DNA from: Paenibacillus sp. FSL W8-0426
Lineage (GTDB): Bacteria > Bacillota > Bacilli > Paenibacillales > Paenibacillaceae
Length of the DNA stretch: 64,000 nt
Direction: 5' to 3'
Assembly: GCF_037969725.1 (NCBI RefSeq)
Contig: NZ_CP150203.1
Span: 3,302,001-3,366,000 of the forward strand
Below, in pieces: positions 41,868 through 52,100 of this stretch (its first letter is position 1; each line of letters opens with the position of its first letter). Position numbers and translations under genes: made by a program. The notes below the pieces were generated by a model. It was not told the DNA's origin, made no database searches, and was given only the letters and a program-made list of their open reading frames with translations.

Positions 41868-43550
41868 ATGAGCAAAAAAAGAAAAATAGGCAGTTTGGCA
41901 CTCGCCGGAGTGTTCGCGCTTTCCGCTGTACTCAGCGGGTGCGGCAGCAGTGGACAGAGTAAAGAAGCTGCGTCGGGCACACCAAGTGCTGCACTGGAGA
42001 TGAAGGATGGTAAATATGATCCGCCTGTCAGCATCACGTATTTGCGGCCATGGGGTCCGGATGTGAAGTTCAAATCAGGTGAGGACCAGGACAACAACGT
42101 ACACACCAAATGGGCAAAAGACAAGCTCGGCATTGAATTGAAAAATCAGTGGGTTTCACCGTCCACCAATAATGCATTCGAAACCAAGCTGCGCCTCTCG
42201 CTTGCTTCCAATGCGGAGATGCCAGACATTATTTCGTATCGCGGGGAATTCAATCTGGTGCGCGAGTTGATCGAAACTGGCAAATTTGCAGATGCTGGCG
42301 AATTGTTTGATCAATATGCGAGTGATACGTGGAAAGCAGCCGTTAATGAAGATCCTTCCGTATGGTACCCGTACATGCAGGACGGCAAACGAATCGGCAT
42401 TCCGATTCTCGACTATGCCTATAACGGAGATCCGGTGATGTGGATTCGGGAAGACTGGATGAAAAAATTCAATCTGAAAGCACCGGAAACATTAAGTGAT
42501 CTTGAAGTAATCATGGAAACGTTTACAAACAAAGATCCGGATGGAAACGGCAAAAAAGATACGTATGGTCTGACGATCGGATTCAAAAATTGGTTGAACA
42601 CCTGGATGTCTGATGCAGGCTGGATTTTCGGAGCGTATGGCACGATGCCGAATCAATGGAACCTGAATGCAGATGGCAAGCTTGAATATGGCTCCGTCAC
42701 ACCTGGTGCAAAACAGGCTCTTGCCACATTGCAGGACTGGATGAGCAAAGGGTATATCCCGGAAGAAGCGGGCGTTTATGACGAGACCAAAGCTGCGGAA
42801 GAATTTACGGCAGGTAAAGCAGGCATTGTTGTAGGACCTCACTGGATGCCGTCATGGCCGCTGGAGGATGTGAAGAAAAATAATCCGGAAGCTGAATACA
42901 AAGCTTATCCCATTCCGGCCGGACCAGATGGCAAAGCAGGCAGACGTGGTACATCGAACGGTAATGGCGTGATCCTGATTAACAAGGACATGAAGAACCC
43001 GGAAGCCTTCTTCACCTACCAGAACTATCTCTTTGACCACTATGCGAATCCAACAGAAGGCGATGAATTCGAACACGGCTTCGCTGAAGGATATGACTGG
43101 GCTATGGTTGACGGCAAACCTTCTACAGATGCCGGTGCGACCGGCGGATATTTGCCTGAGAAGTACACGTTGACATTTGACGGTGCACGGATTCCAAGTC
43201 TGAGCATGACCACACTCGCGAAGCTTGCAAGCGGGGAAGAAGCAACAACGCCTTTCGAGAAAAAAATGAAATCCGGCGTGCCGGAACCGATGCTTGCAGC
43301 AGCCAAAATTGTTATGGATCAAAAAGATATCGTCTATAACCAAATGTTCACAGGCGCTCCAACCATGACGATGCAAATGAACAACGATATTCTGTCGAAG
43401 ATGGAGAAGGATTTGTTCTCGCAGATCGTTTATGGCAAAGCTCCGGTAGACGCGTTTGACGGCTTTGTCGAGAAGTGGAAATCTTCCGGCGGGGATCAGA
43501 TTACGCAGGAAGTAAACGAGTGGTATCAATCCGTAACAAGCGGAAAATAA
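41868..43550 (+). CDS. Sugar ABC transporter substrate-binding lipoprotein (LplA-type)
   Basis: 560 residues from ATG 41868 (AAAGG six bases upstream; TTG 41862 possible). Lipobox SGCG (Cys about 26). Bacterial extracellular binding protein family 1 of the long LplA type, with the characteristic DPPVSITYLRPW, MPDIISYRGEFNLV, MWIREDWMKKF, DPDGNGKKDTYGL and the C-terminal FDGFVEKWKSSGGDQITQEV. It captures an oligosaccharide at the membrane surface for the permeases at 47272 and 48238. The YesN and YesM genes lie between it and the permeases on the opposite strand. With the SLH-GH16 enzyme downstream, a beta-glucan oligosaccharide is the likely ligand. Confidence 0.93.
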   Translation: MSKKRKIGSLALAGVFALSAVLSGCGSSGQSKEAASGTPSAALEMKDGKYDPPVSITYLRPWGPDVKFKSGEDQDNNVHTKWAKDKLGIELKNQWVSPSTNNAFETKLRLSLASNAEMPDIISYRGEFNLVRELIETGKFADAGELFDQYASDTWKAAVNEDPSVWYPYMQDGKRIGIPILDYAYNGDPVMWIREDWMKKFNLKAPETLSDLEVIMETFTNKDPDGNGKKDTYGLTIGFKNWLNTWMSDAGWIFGAYGTMPNQWNLNADGKLEYGSVTPGAKQALATLQDWMSKGYIPEEAGVYDETKAAEEFTAGKAGIVVGPHWMPSWPLEDVKKNNPEAEYKAYPIPAGPDGKAGRRGTSNGNGVILINKDMKNPEAFFTYQNYLFDHYANPTEGDEFEHGFAEGYDWAMVDGKPSTDAGATGGYLPEKYTLTFDGARIPSLSMTTLAKLASGEEATTPFEKKMKSGVPEPMLAAAKIVMDQKDIVYNQMFTGAPTMTMQMNNDILSKMEKDLFSQIVYGKAPVDAFDGFVEKWKSSGGDQITQEVNEWYQSVTSGK

Positions 43551-43645
43551 AGCGAAAGATTAATTACAACAGCTGCATGAGCAGTCTTGTTCGTATGAAT
43601 AGACTAAGTCGTGTGAACAACTGGACCAAGAAGCAAACGAAATTG

Positions 43646-43690
43646 AAAAGGCATTGTCGGAGATCATTCCGGCAATGCCTTTTGGCTGTA
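43646..43690. terminator. Bidirectional terminator between the binding protein and yesN
   Basis: AAAAGGCATTG (43646-43656) / CAATGCCTTTT (43673-43683), stem extended inward; T-runs on both strands. Confidence 0.85.
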
Positions 43691-43766
43691 CGGGCGTTGG
43701 AACAAGCGCGTCTCACATCTCTAGGTTCGGGCAATCGAACAGCCAGCCTTTGGATTCCGCGTTGTA

Positions 43767-45407
43767 TCACACGGGCAGATTCTCCCTGTACTCTTGCGGG
43801 GTCACGTCATAGAATTTTTTGAACACCCGGATAAAATAGGCGGTATTGTTGTACCCGACAAGCTCGGCAATCTCAAATACTTTTGCACTGGATGAACGCA
43901 GGTAATACGCTGCTTTTTCCATACGCAACCGATACACATAGGCGGTAAGAGCTTCTCCTGTCTCTGCCTTGTATACCTTGGACAAATACACCGGATGAAG
44001 GTGAACATGCTCTGCTATAGCGGGCAAGGAAACGTCATCAGCGAGGTGATGGTCTACAAAGCTTTTGACACTGCGCACGATCGTGCTGTGATTGTCCTTC
44101 AGCTCTTGTTCCGCATCCTCACTGATCGAATGAAGCGTCCGGATGGACCAGTCTTTCAGCTGCTGCGCGGTGGCATAACTCGGTGCCTGAAAGTATCGAT
44201 ACGTTTCGGCAGGAAGCACGGAAGAGATCTGTTTGCCGTTCTTGTGAATGATGTAAGCAAACGCCCCCGCCAAGGCATGATACACTTCGATGGTCGTTTC
44301 CGCAATGTCATGATGCTCGCCTGAATGCAGCAGTTCATCAAAGATTACCTCGATTTTCTGCTCCACTTCGTCAAAACGTCCGGCTTCCAGCAAACTGATC
44401 AGCGTAGGCGGTTTGTACAAGGAACGGATCGCCGGCACCGGATGCACATCCGGATCATCCGAAGCCGTAACGAACAGGCCTCGTACCTGACCCATCCGCT
44501 TGCGCATGGAACGTACGGCTCCCTCGTAAATTTCACCGATCTCGTAAGGAAACTTGCCCCAATGGGAGACCGAGATGGAGATGGCGCCTTTCAAGTAGAG
44601 CTGTACATTCGTTTGAATCTGGGCTGCATACTGCTCCAGCAGGGCTTGCGGTTTCTCATCCTTGGTCAACCCTGTTGATGCGCCGTGTTTAACGCTGGCC
44701 AGTACAACGAGATAATCGTGGACATCCCGTGTGTGCCAGATATGAAAATGATGCTGCATCACTTCACTGATGATATTGCATATCGCGTATTCCATTAGAG
44801 AAAGATCATGCTGGCCCATCTCGGATAAATGCTCCTCCATACGGATCACCAGCATGCCCAGTTCTTCACCGACCGAGTAGGGCAGCTCCAGCAATTCAAG
44901 CTTGTCCGACAGGGCTTGCGGAGAATAGGTTTTGCCTGTGAGGAGTTCATGAAGCATGGTCGATTGCAATAGAGGCAGGTTCTCCTGAAAAGCATGCAAG
45001 GCACGTTGATATGACGCAGCAGTTTCCCATTTTTGCTTGATCCGGTCCACGAGTCGCTGCACGGTCTCGATCAGGTCTTCATCACTAACAGGCTTGAGCA
45101 AATAGTCGAAACTTTCCAGCGCCATCGCCTGTTTGGCATATTCAAAATCGGCATATCCCGATAAAAGAACGGTCTGCACATGCGGCCAGCGTTCGTGAAT
45201 GGCTGAAATCAGCGCAATGCCGGACATCTCCGGCATGCGAATGTCTGTAATAACGATATCAATATCGTGATTTTCCATGATTTCAAGCGCTACCGCGCCG
45301 GACAAGGCTTCGTGAACCGTGCCGATTCCGCAGCTCTCCCATGGAATCGTTTCGGCTAACGTTTCCACGACCGATTTTTCATCGTCAACCAATAAAATCT
45401 GTAACAT
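43767..45407 (-). CDS. yesN: YesN-type response regulator (receiver plus AraC HTH)
   Basis: 546 residues from ATG 45407, with AGGTGAT upstream. The receiver (1-120) has ILLVDDE (acidic pair at 8-10), phosphorylation site Asp55 in ITDIRMPE and Lys in YLLKPVS. A long middle region (about 130-430) typical of YesN is followed by AraC-type HTH pair: SLPAIAEHVHLHPVYLSKVYK and VFEIAELVGYNNTAYFIRVFK. Phosphorylated by the adjacent YesM, it should activate the sugar ABC genes. Ten bases separate it from yesM, so the two are co-transcribed. A shared motif in two promoters nearby (see 41772 and 47165) is its likely target. Confidence 0.93.
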   Translation of the reverse strand: MLQILLVDDEKSVVETLAETIPWESCGIGTVHEALSGAVALEIMENHDIDIVITDIRMPEMSGIALISAIHERWPHVQTVLLSGYADFEYAKQAMALESFDYLLKPVSDEDLIETVQRLVDRIKQKWETAASYQRALHAFQENLPLLQSTMLHELLTGKTYSPQALSDKLELLELPYSVGEELGMLVIRMEEHLSEMGQHDLSLMEYAICNIISEVMQHHFHIWHTRDVHDYLVVLASVKHGASTGLTKDEKPQALLEQYAAQIQTNVQLYLKGAISISVSHWGKFPYEIGEIYEGAVRSMRKRMGQVRGLFVTASDDPDVHPVPAIRSLYKPPTLISLLEAGRFDEVEQKIEVIFDELLHSGEHHDIAETTIEVYHALAGAFAYIIHKNGKQISSVLPAETYRYFQAPSYATAQQLKDWSIRTLHSISEDAEQELKDNHSTIVRSVKSFVDHHLADDVSLPAIAEHVHLHPVYLSKVYKAETGEALTAYVYRLRMEKAAYYLRSSSAKVFEIAELVGYNNTAYFIRVFKKFYDVTPQEYRENLPV

Positions 45408-45416
45408 GCGTATCAC

Positions 45417-47126
45417 CTACTCTTTGATATTGTCGTGCCATGTGATGCTTACTTTAACGCCGCCGGTTGGCGAATGTTCATAATGTAGTCCGGCCCCGTC
45501 ACCATACAAAAAGTACAAACGTTGATGAACGTTCCAGGTGCCGCAACCCATATGTTCATCCAGTGGTTTCAACAGATTGCTCTTCAATTGATTCAGCTGT
45601 TCATCCGTCATGCCAAGTCCGCTGTCTTCAACGGTAATCTTGTACTTGTCATCCTTGCAATCTGCAAAAATGGTAATATGGCCGTCCTCGGATCGAGGCT
45701 CAATGCCATGAATGATAGCGTTCTCTACGATAGGCTGAAGCGTGAGTCTTGGAACGGTTTTGTCCAAAATATCATCAGGTACGTCGATCGTAAAATGCAT
45801 CCGTTCCAGTCTCAACGACTGGATTTCCAAATAATTTTTGACCATTGTCAGTTCTTCCTTGACCGTGGCTTGATCCTTCTCCGACCTTGTTATGTATCGA
45901 TAATACTCACCCAGATTCAGAGCCATGGCGACCACGGCTTTTTCGTTTTTCATCCTGGCCATGTTTTTGATGTAGAAGAGGCAGTTATAAAGAAAATGCG
46001 GATTAATCTGCGACTGCAATTGCTTCAGCGTAGCTTCGCGTCTTCTCAGCTGCTCCTCGTACACATTCTCGATCAATTCCTGAATGCGCTGTGCCATGAT
46101 GTTAAATCGTGCAAACAGCAGACTGAACTCGTTCCGTGACGAATGCTGCAAACGAACGGAAAAGTCCCCGGTCGACAAGCGATTCGTACCTTTCACCAGT
46201 TGAAGAAGCGGGAGTTGAACGCTCCGGTACAAGACATACAACACAACCACGCTCATGGCGATCAGTACCGTGATGGAAGCAAAAAAGAGATTGCGGCTGC
46301 TCGTAATCGGTCTCAGAATTTGCTGCATGGGAACATAATCGACATAATACCATCCCAGGCTGCCGGATTGAATATAGGAAACATAGTATTCGGTATGATC
46401 CAGGTTGGTAGTAAAGCCGCCTTTGCCTTGCAAGTCCATCTCCCGCAGTTTGCCTTGAACCGCTTTCAAGGTGTCATTGCCGCTGCTGTTGCTGATCAGG
46501 CCGAGTTCGGGATGAAACATGAAGGGATCGCCCTTGTTATTTAACTTGTTCTGATCCAGCATCGCCGTCAAATGACGAACAGGGAAGCTGATCTTTGTGA
46601 TTAATCTGGCTTTGTCCGGTTTGATGCTCGCTGTGGTCGGGTCCGTGGTGTACCATTCAAACTGGTTAAGCGTATACGTCCATGATTTCGAGAGCGGTTT
46701 CGTGAATTCGTCTTCCCGGTACGGAATAGAAGCATAATAATCCGTCGAGATGACTTTTTGCAAACGCGGAAAATACAACGTAATCGTTGAATGCCATTTG
46801 CTGGCCGCATTGTACAGGTTCAACTTTTCAAGAATGGCGCTGCCTACCTTGACACGTTCATAAGGGTTATCTTTATAGTCCGGACGCTGGTATTCCTGAA
46901 TGCTGGAATCCTGGCCAATGGACATGCCGTAAAGAGACAACTGGTAAATATTGGATTCTACCGAATCGGCAAAAGTCGATAGATGATTCATCGAATTATT
47001 CTGGATTTCATGTTCGATCACGCGTACGCTCTCCCTGTTCGAGTACGTGTACAGAAACAGCACCAGTACCAGCAACACGATGAACAGCAGGGTGATTTTG
47101 GTAAAGACATTCAGACGGGCGAACAA
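45417..47126 (-). CDS. yesM: YesM-type sensor histidine kinase
   Basis: 569 residues from TTG 47126, placed by GAGGAGG seven bases upstream. An N-terminal helix, then an extracellular dCache-like sensor (about 35-285), a second helix near 285-305, a HAMP linker (RSVQLPLLQLVKGTNRL), and the His_kinase domain with phosphoacceptor His in INPHFLYNCLFYIKNMA. The HATPase region has VENAIIHGIEP (N box) and DSGLGMTDEQL (G1 box). It senses a sugar, perhaps with the binding protein, and phosphorylates YesN. Divergent from the permease genes. Confidence 0.93.
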   Translation of the reverse strand: MFARLNVFTKITLLFIVLLVLVLFLYTYSNRESVRVIEHEIQNNSMNHLSTFADSVESNIYQLSLYGMSIGQDSSIQEYQRPDYKDNPYERVKVGSAILEKLNLYNAASKWHSTITLYFPRLQKVISTDYYASIPYREDEFTKPLSKSWTYTLNQFEWYTTDPTTASIKPDKARLITKISFPVRHLTAMLDQNKLNNKGDPFMFHPELGLISNSSGNDTLKAVQGKLREMDLQGKGGFTTNLDHTEYYVSYIQSGSLGWYYVDYVPMQQILRPITSSRNLFFASITVLIAMSVVVLYVLYRSVQLPLLQLVKGTNRLSTGDFSVRLQHSSRNEFSLLFARFNIMAQRIQELIENVYEEQLRRREATLKQLQSQINPHFLYNCLFYIKNMARMKNEKAVVAMALNLGEYYRYITRSEKDQATVKEELTMVKNYLEIQSLRLERMHFTIDVPDDILDKTVPRLTLQPIVENAIIHGIEPRSEDGHITIFADCKDDKYKITVEDSGLGMTDEQLNQLKSNLLKPLDEHMGCGTWNVHQRLYFLYGDGAGLHYEHSPTGGVKVSITWHDNIKE

Positions 47127-47150
47127 CGTTCAACCTCCTCAACTCATTTA

Positions 47151-47209
47151 AATATTGTTATCGTTGTTGCAATATTAGGATATAGATCGCAAATGGCCGT
47201 TGCTATAAT
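47151..47209 (+). promoter_or_regulatory. Permease promoter with YesN-type motif
   Basis: TGTTGCAATATTAGGAT (47165-47181) matches the binding-protein promoter motif at 41772 in 15 of 17 bases and lies 22 bases before a perfect -10 TATAAT (47204-47209). An inverted pair AATATTG / CAATATT (47151-47157, 47170-47176) spans it. There is no good -35, as expected for an activated promoter. Confidence 0.55.
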
Positions 47210-47271
47210 TTTAATATACAAGTTCATGCGGACTTGTAAAATACAAAATTTAGAACATGGGGGATGTTGGG

Positions 47272-48222
47272 GTGAAGGAACATACGTTGGAAACGCCGCA
47301 TAAACGGCGTGCCGCCAAGACGAAAAAACGCTGGAATATGCGGCGAAACTGGTCCTTGCATATGATGCTTGTACCGGCTGTTTTGCTGGCGATCATTTTT
47401 CAGTACATACCAATGGGCGGCATCGTCATCGCTTTTCAGGATTTCAAGCCTTACTTGGGATTTACTGAATCCAAATGGGTTGGTTGGGATAATTTCAAAT
47501 ATTTGTTCTTGTATCCGGATGTTGGGCAAGTGATCTGGAACACCCTGGTGATTGCTTTTTTCAAAATCATTGCAGGGCTGATCGCTCCATTTTTGTTCGC
47601 CATCTTGTTAAACGAGGTTCGCTTGGTCGCTTTTAAAAGGGTCAGCCAAACGCTCGTATATCTGCCGCACTTTCTCTCATGGGTCATTCTCGGCGGAATT
47701 TTGCTGGATATCCTGTCTCCGCAAGGAGGCATGGTGAACAAACTTATCGTTGCGCTGGGCGGGGACCCCATCTTTTTCCTGGGGGATGGAACGTGGTTTC
47801 GTATAACACTGATTGTCAGTGATGTCTGGAAGGAATTTGGTTTCGGCACGATCGTATTTCTGGCTTCTCTCTCGGGCATCAATCCGGCGTTGTACGAAGC
47901 GGCCGAAGTGGATGGAGCCAACCGGTTCAAGCAGACGCTGCACATCACCATCCCTGCGCTGATGCCAATTACGATCGTACTTATGACACTCTCCATCGGA
48001 AACATTCTGAATGCAGGATTCGATCAGGTATTCAACCTGTACAATCCGCTCGTTTACGACAAAGGAGACATTATCGATACTTTCGTATATCGACTCGGTA
48101 TCTTGAACGGCAAGATGAGTTTTGCCACAGCGGTAGGTTTGTTCAAATCCGTGGTTGCGACCATTCTGATCGTTATCTCATACCGACTCGCTTACAAACT
48201 GGCTAACTATCGCGTGTTCTAG
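47272..48222 (+). CDS. Sugar ABC transporter permease (LplB-type)
   Basis: 316 residues from GTG 47272 (GGGGATG upstream; an ATG at 47257 lacks a site). Six transmembrane helices, with the binding-protein-dependent permease EAA loop at YEAAEVDGANRFKQTLHITI (about 206-225). This loop contacts the ATPase, which is not encoded here and is probably the shared MsmX-type ATPase. The N-terminal MLVPAVLLAIIFQYIPMGGI and the DFKPYLG are typical LplB. Works with the downstream permease (gap 15 bp) and the binding protein at 41868. The transported sugar is probably a beta-glucan oligomer, from the GH16 context. Confidence 0.92.
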   Translation: MKEHTLETPHKRRAAKTKKRWNMRRNWSLHMMLVPAVLLAIIFQYIPMGGIVIAFQDFKPYLGFTESKWVGWDNFKYLFLYPDVGQVIWNTLVIAFFKIIAGLIAPFLFAILLNEVRLVAFKRVSQTLVYLPHFLSWVILGGILLDILSPQGGMVNKLIVALGGDPIFFLGDGTWFRITLIVSDVWKEFGFGTIVFLASLSGINPALYEAAEVDGANRFKQTLHITIPALMPITIVLMTLSIGNILNAGFDQVFNLYNPLVYDKGDIIDTFVYRLGILNGKMSFATAVGLFKSVVATILIVISYRLAYKLANYRVF

Positions 48223-48237
48223 AGAGGAGAATAGGGC

Positions 48238-49116
48238 TTGTATTACAAAACAAAAGGATATCGAATATTCAGCGTTGCCAATTATATTTTTCTCGGCGTA
48301 TTATCGCTGCTCTGCATATTGCCTATCATTCATATTTTGGCCGTTTCGTTCAGCAGCATGGCGCCAGCTTCTTCGAATCTGGTCAGCTTCTGGCCGGTCG
48401 GCTTTACGACGGACGCCTACGTAAAGACGTTTGGCAATTCGAATTTTATTGACTCCCTCTGGGTCTCGGTGAAACGGACCGTCATCGCTACCATCCTCGG
48501 TATGGTGATCATGCTGATTACGGCATTTCCGTTATCGAAGGAGGATATCAACTTTAGGGGCCGTTCGATCTACACATGGTTCTTCGTATTTACCATTTTG
48601 TTCAGCGGCGGCCTGATTCCAAGTTATATCCTGATTCAAAAACTTGGTCTGATGGATACCATTTGGGCGCTGGTTCTGCCGGGAGCACTGTCTGTGTGGA
48701 ATGTCATCCTGATGATGAACTTCTTCCGGGGCCTGCCCAAGGAACTGGAGGAAGCTGCCTATCTGGATGGTGCAGGTCATATCAAAACGCTGGCGCTGGT
48801 CTACGTGCCGCTGTCTCTTCCGGCCATTGCCACGCTGTCACTTTTCACCATGGTAGGTCAATGGAACTCCTGGTTTGACGGCATGATCTATATGTCGGAC
48901 GTTAAAAATTATCCGCTTGCTTCGCTGCTTCAGACGATCATTGTGCAGCAGGATCTCAGCAAAATCAATGTAGACCCGTCCATGCTGGAGAACGTTTCCC
49001 AGCGTACGGTTCGGGCCGCTCAGATCTTTATCGGGGCACTGCCCATCCTGGTGATCTATCCATTTTTGCAACGCTTTTTCGTAAAAGGCATCGTCATCGG
49101 GGCAGTGAAGGAATAG
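48238..49116 (+). CDS. Sugar ABC transporter permease (YtcP-type)
   Basis: 292 residues from a TTG start with AGAGGAG nine bases upstream. Six helices; EAA loop at EEAAYLDGAGHIKTLALVYV (about 180-199). The first helix and loop pattern LSLLCILPIIHILAVSFSS belongs to the second permease subunit of the LplB/YtcP pair. No ATP-binding protein follows. It is in an operon with LplB (15-bp gap) and with the large SLH-GH16 gene 41 bp downstream, so uptake and surface degradation are expressed together. Full length, and no damage seen. Confidence 0.92.
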   Translation: MYYKTKGYRIFSVANYIFLGVLSLLCILPIIHILAVSFSSMAPASSNLVSFWPVGFTTDAYVKTFGNSNFIDSLWVSVKRTVIATILGMVIMLITAFPLSKEDINFRGRSIYTWFFVFTILFSGGLIPSYILIQKLGLMDTIWALVLPGALSVWNVILMMNFFRGLPKELEEAAYLDGAGHIKTLALVYVPLSLPAIATLSLFTMVGQWNSWFDGMIYMSDVKNYPLASLLQTIIVQQDLSKINVDPSMLENVSQRTVRAAQIFIGALPILVIYPFLQRFFVKGIVIGAVKE

Positions 49117-49157
49117 CACTGCCCTGCATGTCAACATACATTAGGGGAGGAATACGA

Positions 49158-52100
49158 GTGAAAAAAGGATTGGCTTGTCTCGTGGCAGGAAGCATGATGG
49201 TTTCCCTGGTCTGTCCGGCGGTTGCCGGAGCAGAAAGCACATCGAAGCAAGCGGAGGCGGGACAGGTGCAGGCGGGCAGCCTGCATTCCGCCCCGTATCG
49301 GGATATGACGGGACACTGGGCAGAAAATGCCGTGATGCGGATGCAGAATCTGGCTTTGATCAAAGGGTATACCGACGGCACGTTCAAACCGAATGAACGC
49401 ATCAGCCGCGCCGAGTTTGTTGTGATGCTGGACCGGATATTTGGTTTTGCCGGCGGGCAGCAATCAGCGTCAACAGCATTTTCAGACATGAGCGAAAAGG
49501 ATTGGTACTATGATGCCCTGGTTCGAGCGAATGGATCGGGAATCATTCAGGGAACCGATGCTGCACATCTGTCACCAGACATGCCTATCACAAGGCAGGA
49601 TGCCGCAGTCATGGCAGATCGGGCGTTCCAACTATCGACAGGCAATGAGGACGAGCAAGCGCTAACCGGTTTCAAAGATGAGAAAGAAGTGGCAGACTAC
49701 GCCAAAAAAGCGTTCAGTTATTTGATTCAGGAGAAAATTGTAAACGGATACAATGGAAAACTGGCTCCGAAGTCAGATATTACGCGAGCACAGGCAGCAA
49801 CGTTGATGTCCAACATGATCACGGATGTGAAAAGTGCTCCCGGTACGTATGAATCAAGTGTTGATGGCAATCTGGTTATCCGATCATCTGACGTCACGCT
49901 CAAGGATATGACCGTTAGCGGCAATTTGCTGCTCACCGAAGGTATTGGCGAAGGCAGAGTGACGCTGGATGGTGTGACGGTTACGGGAAGTGTCATTATA
50001 AAAGGTGGAGGAAGCCACTCCATCGACATTCGCAGCTCCAAACTGAAGCAGGTTGTCGTCGATAAAGCTTCCGGTTCCGGCTTGGTGCATGTGGACATCG
50101 CTGGAAACAGCTTGGTGGGAGCAATGACCGTCATACGCAAAGCAACGGTTGAACTGTCTGACGAGAGCGTGATTGATACGTTGAGCGTGAACAGCAAAGC
50201 TCGACATACCCGTATTGATGCCAAAGGCAAGATCAAGCTGCTCGATGTGGAGGCTGGCAGCGTGCTTGTCAACGGGAAAACGGTTACAAAGGGGCGGCAC
50301 AGCGTTAATATGACGTCAGACAACGAGCAGTCTGCACAACCGAAACCTTCCACGCCTGGCAGCGGTTCAACCGTTTCATCACCGTCCTCCCCGGCTGGAG
50401 AGACACCTTCCGTTCCAGGTAATCCGGCGGGGGAGAAGCCGATTCCGGCAACAACGATCCCGGACGAGGATTGGGAAATGACCTGGAATGACGAATTCGA
50501 CGGTGCTGGCGTGGATGATTCCAAATGGACGGTTCAGGATACCGGACTTGTCTATAACAATGAACTGCAATATTACAGTCCGGATAATACACGCATCGTC
50601 AAAGATGGCGCTCGAAGGGTACTGCAAATTGAGGCGAAACGGGAGCAAAAAAGTGGCAAATCCTATACTTCAGGCAAACTGATCACGATGGGGAAAGGAG
50701 ACTGGACCTACGGCAAAGTTGTCGTTCGGGCGAAGCTTCCGGTGCAGCAGGGCATGTGGCCGGCCATCTGGATGATGCCTACGGATGAATCGCATTACGG
50801 TGGATGGCCGGCTTCCGGCGAAATCGATATTATGGAGCTGATCGGCGGCAAAAACAAAGACCACGAAGTGTACAGCACGATCCACTATGATGCCGTGAAG
50901 CCTGATGGCTCGCACGGGCATGACCAAGGCAAGTTTACATTGCCCGCCGGAGAGTCCTTTGCAGATGAATATCATGATTTTCAGGTGGAATGGCTGCCTG
51001 GCATGATTCGTTTCTACGTGGATGGCAAGCTGCATCATCAAGTGAATAACTGGCAAACAACCGCGGCAGGACAGCCGGAGAGCTACACTTTCCCTGCACC
51101 GTTCGACCGGCCGTTCTATCTGATTCTTAACCTTGCGGTAGGCGGAGACTGGCCGGGTTCACCTGAAAACGGATTTGTGTCCGAGAAGATGAATGTGGAT
51201 TTTGTTCGGGTATATTCCTATAAAAAAATGAACGAATGGCCCGACGTCACTTCGAATCCAATCGAGCCTGAACGGAAGCGGGATCCGCAAGCAGATGGCA
51301 ACCAGATATATAATGAACGCTTTACCGAAGGCGTCGATGCAGCCGGTGTACCGAATGAATGGAAGTTCATTACGAATGCAGGCGGAGCTGGTAAAGTGGA
51401 GGTTGTTGACGATGAACAGAAGGGCAAAGCGGCGAAGGTGACCGTCTCACAGCCCGGAACCGAGGGTTATTCCATACAGCTGACACAAATGCCGATGTAC
51501 GTGAAGAAAAACAGAAAATACAGAGTGCAGTTTGATGCCAAAGCATCTGCCCACCGTGTCATTCGTTCGAAAGTGACGCAATTCGAGAAAAGCTGGACGA
51601 ATTACTCGGAGGAACACAGCTTTTCGTTGACTACGGATTGGCAGCCCTATGAATACACCTTTAACATGCGAAATGGCTCAGACAATAATGCCCGATTTGA
51701 ATTCAATCTGGGGCTGGATGACGCTGCAGTCATGGTATCCAATGTCAGACTGATCGATATCGGTGAGGCTGACGCTGTACCTGTGGAAAGAAAAGCACTG
51801 CCGGATGGAAATTTGGTGTATAACGGTACATTTGATCAAGGCAAGGGGCGGCTTGGTTTTTGGTCCAATCGGATTGAATCCGGTGCCGAAGCCCATATTT
51901 CCGTGAATAACTTCCTGAAGTTCCCGATCATGGAACGGCAGCTCGTGGTTGATGTGAAGCAAACCGATGGTCAGCCTGATCAAGTAGCTGTGGTACAGCC
52001 GGATATGAAGCTGGAAGCTGGCACCACCTATGGATTCTCTTTTGATGCAAAGGCGGATGCGCCTCGTACGATGGACATCGGCTTGTCAACCGCAGAGGGA

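Noticed and set aside
49727..50524. 265-codon minus-strand frame in the SLH-GH16 gene
   Set aside because: Shadow of the beta-helix and linker region; Ser/Thr/Pro composition is the reverse of the coding strand.
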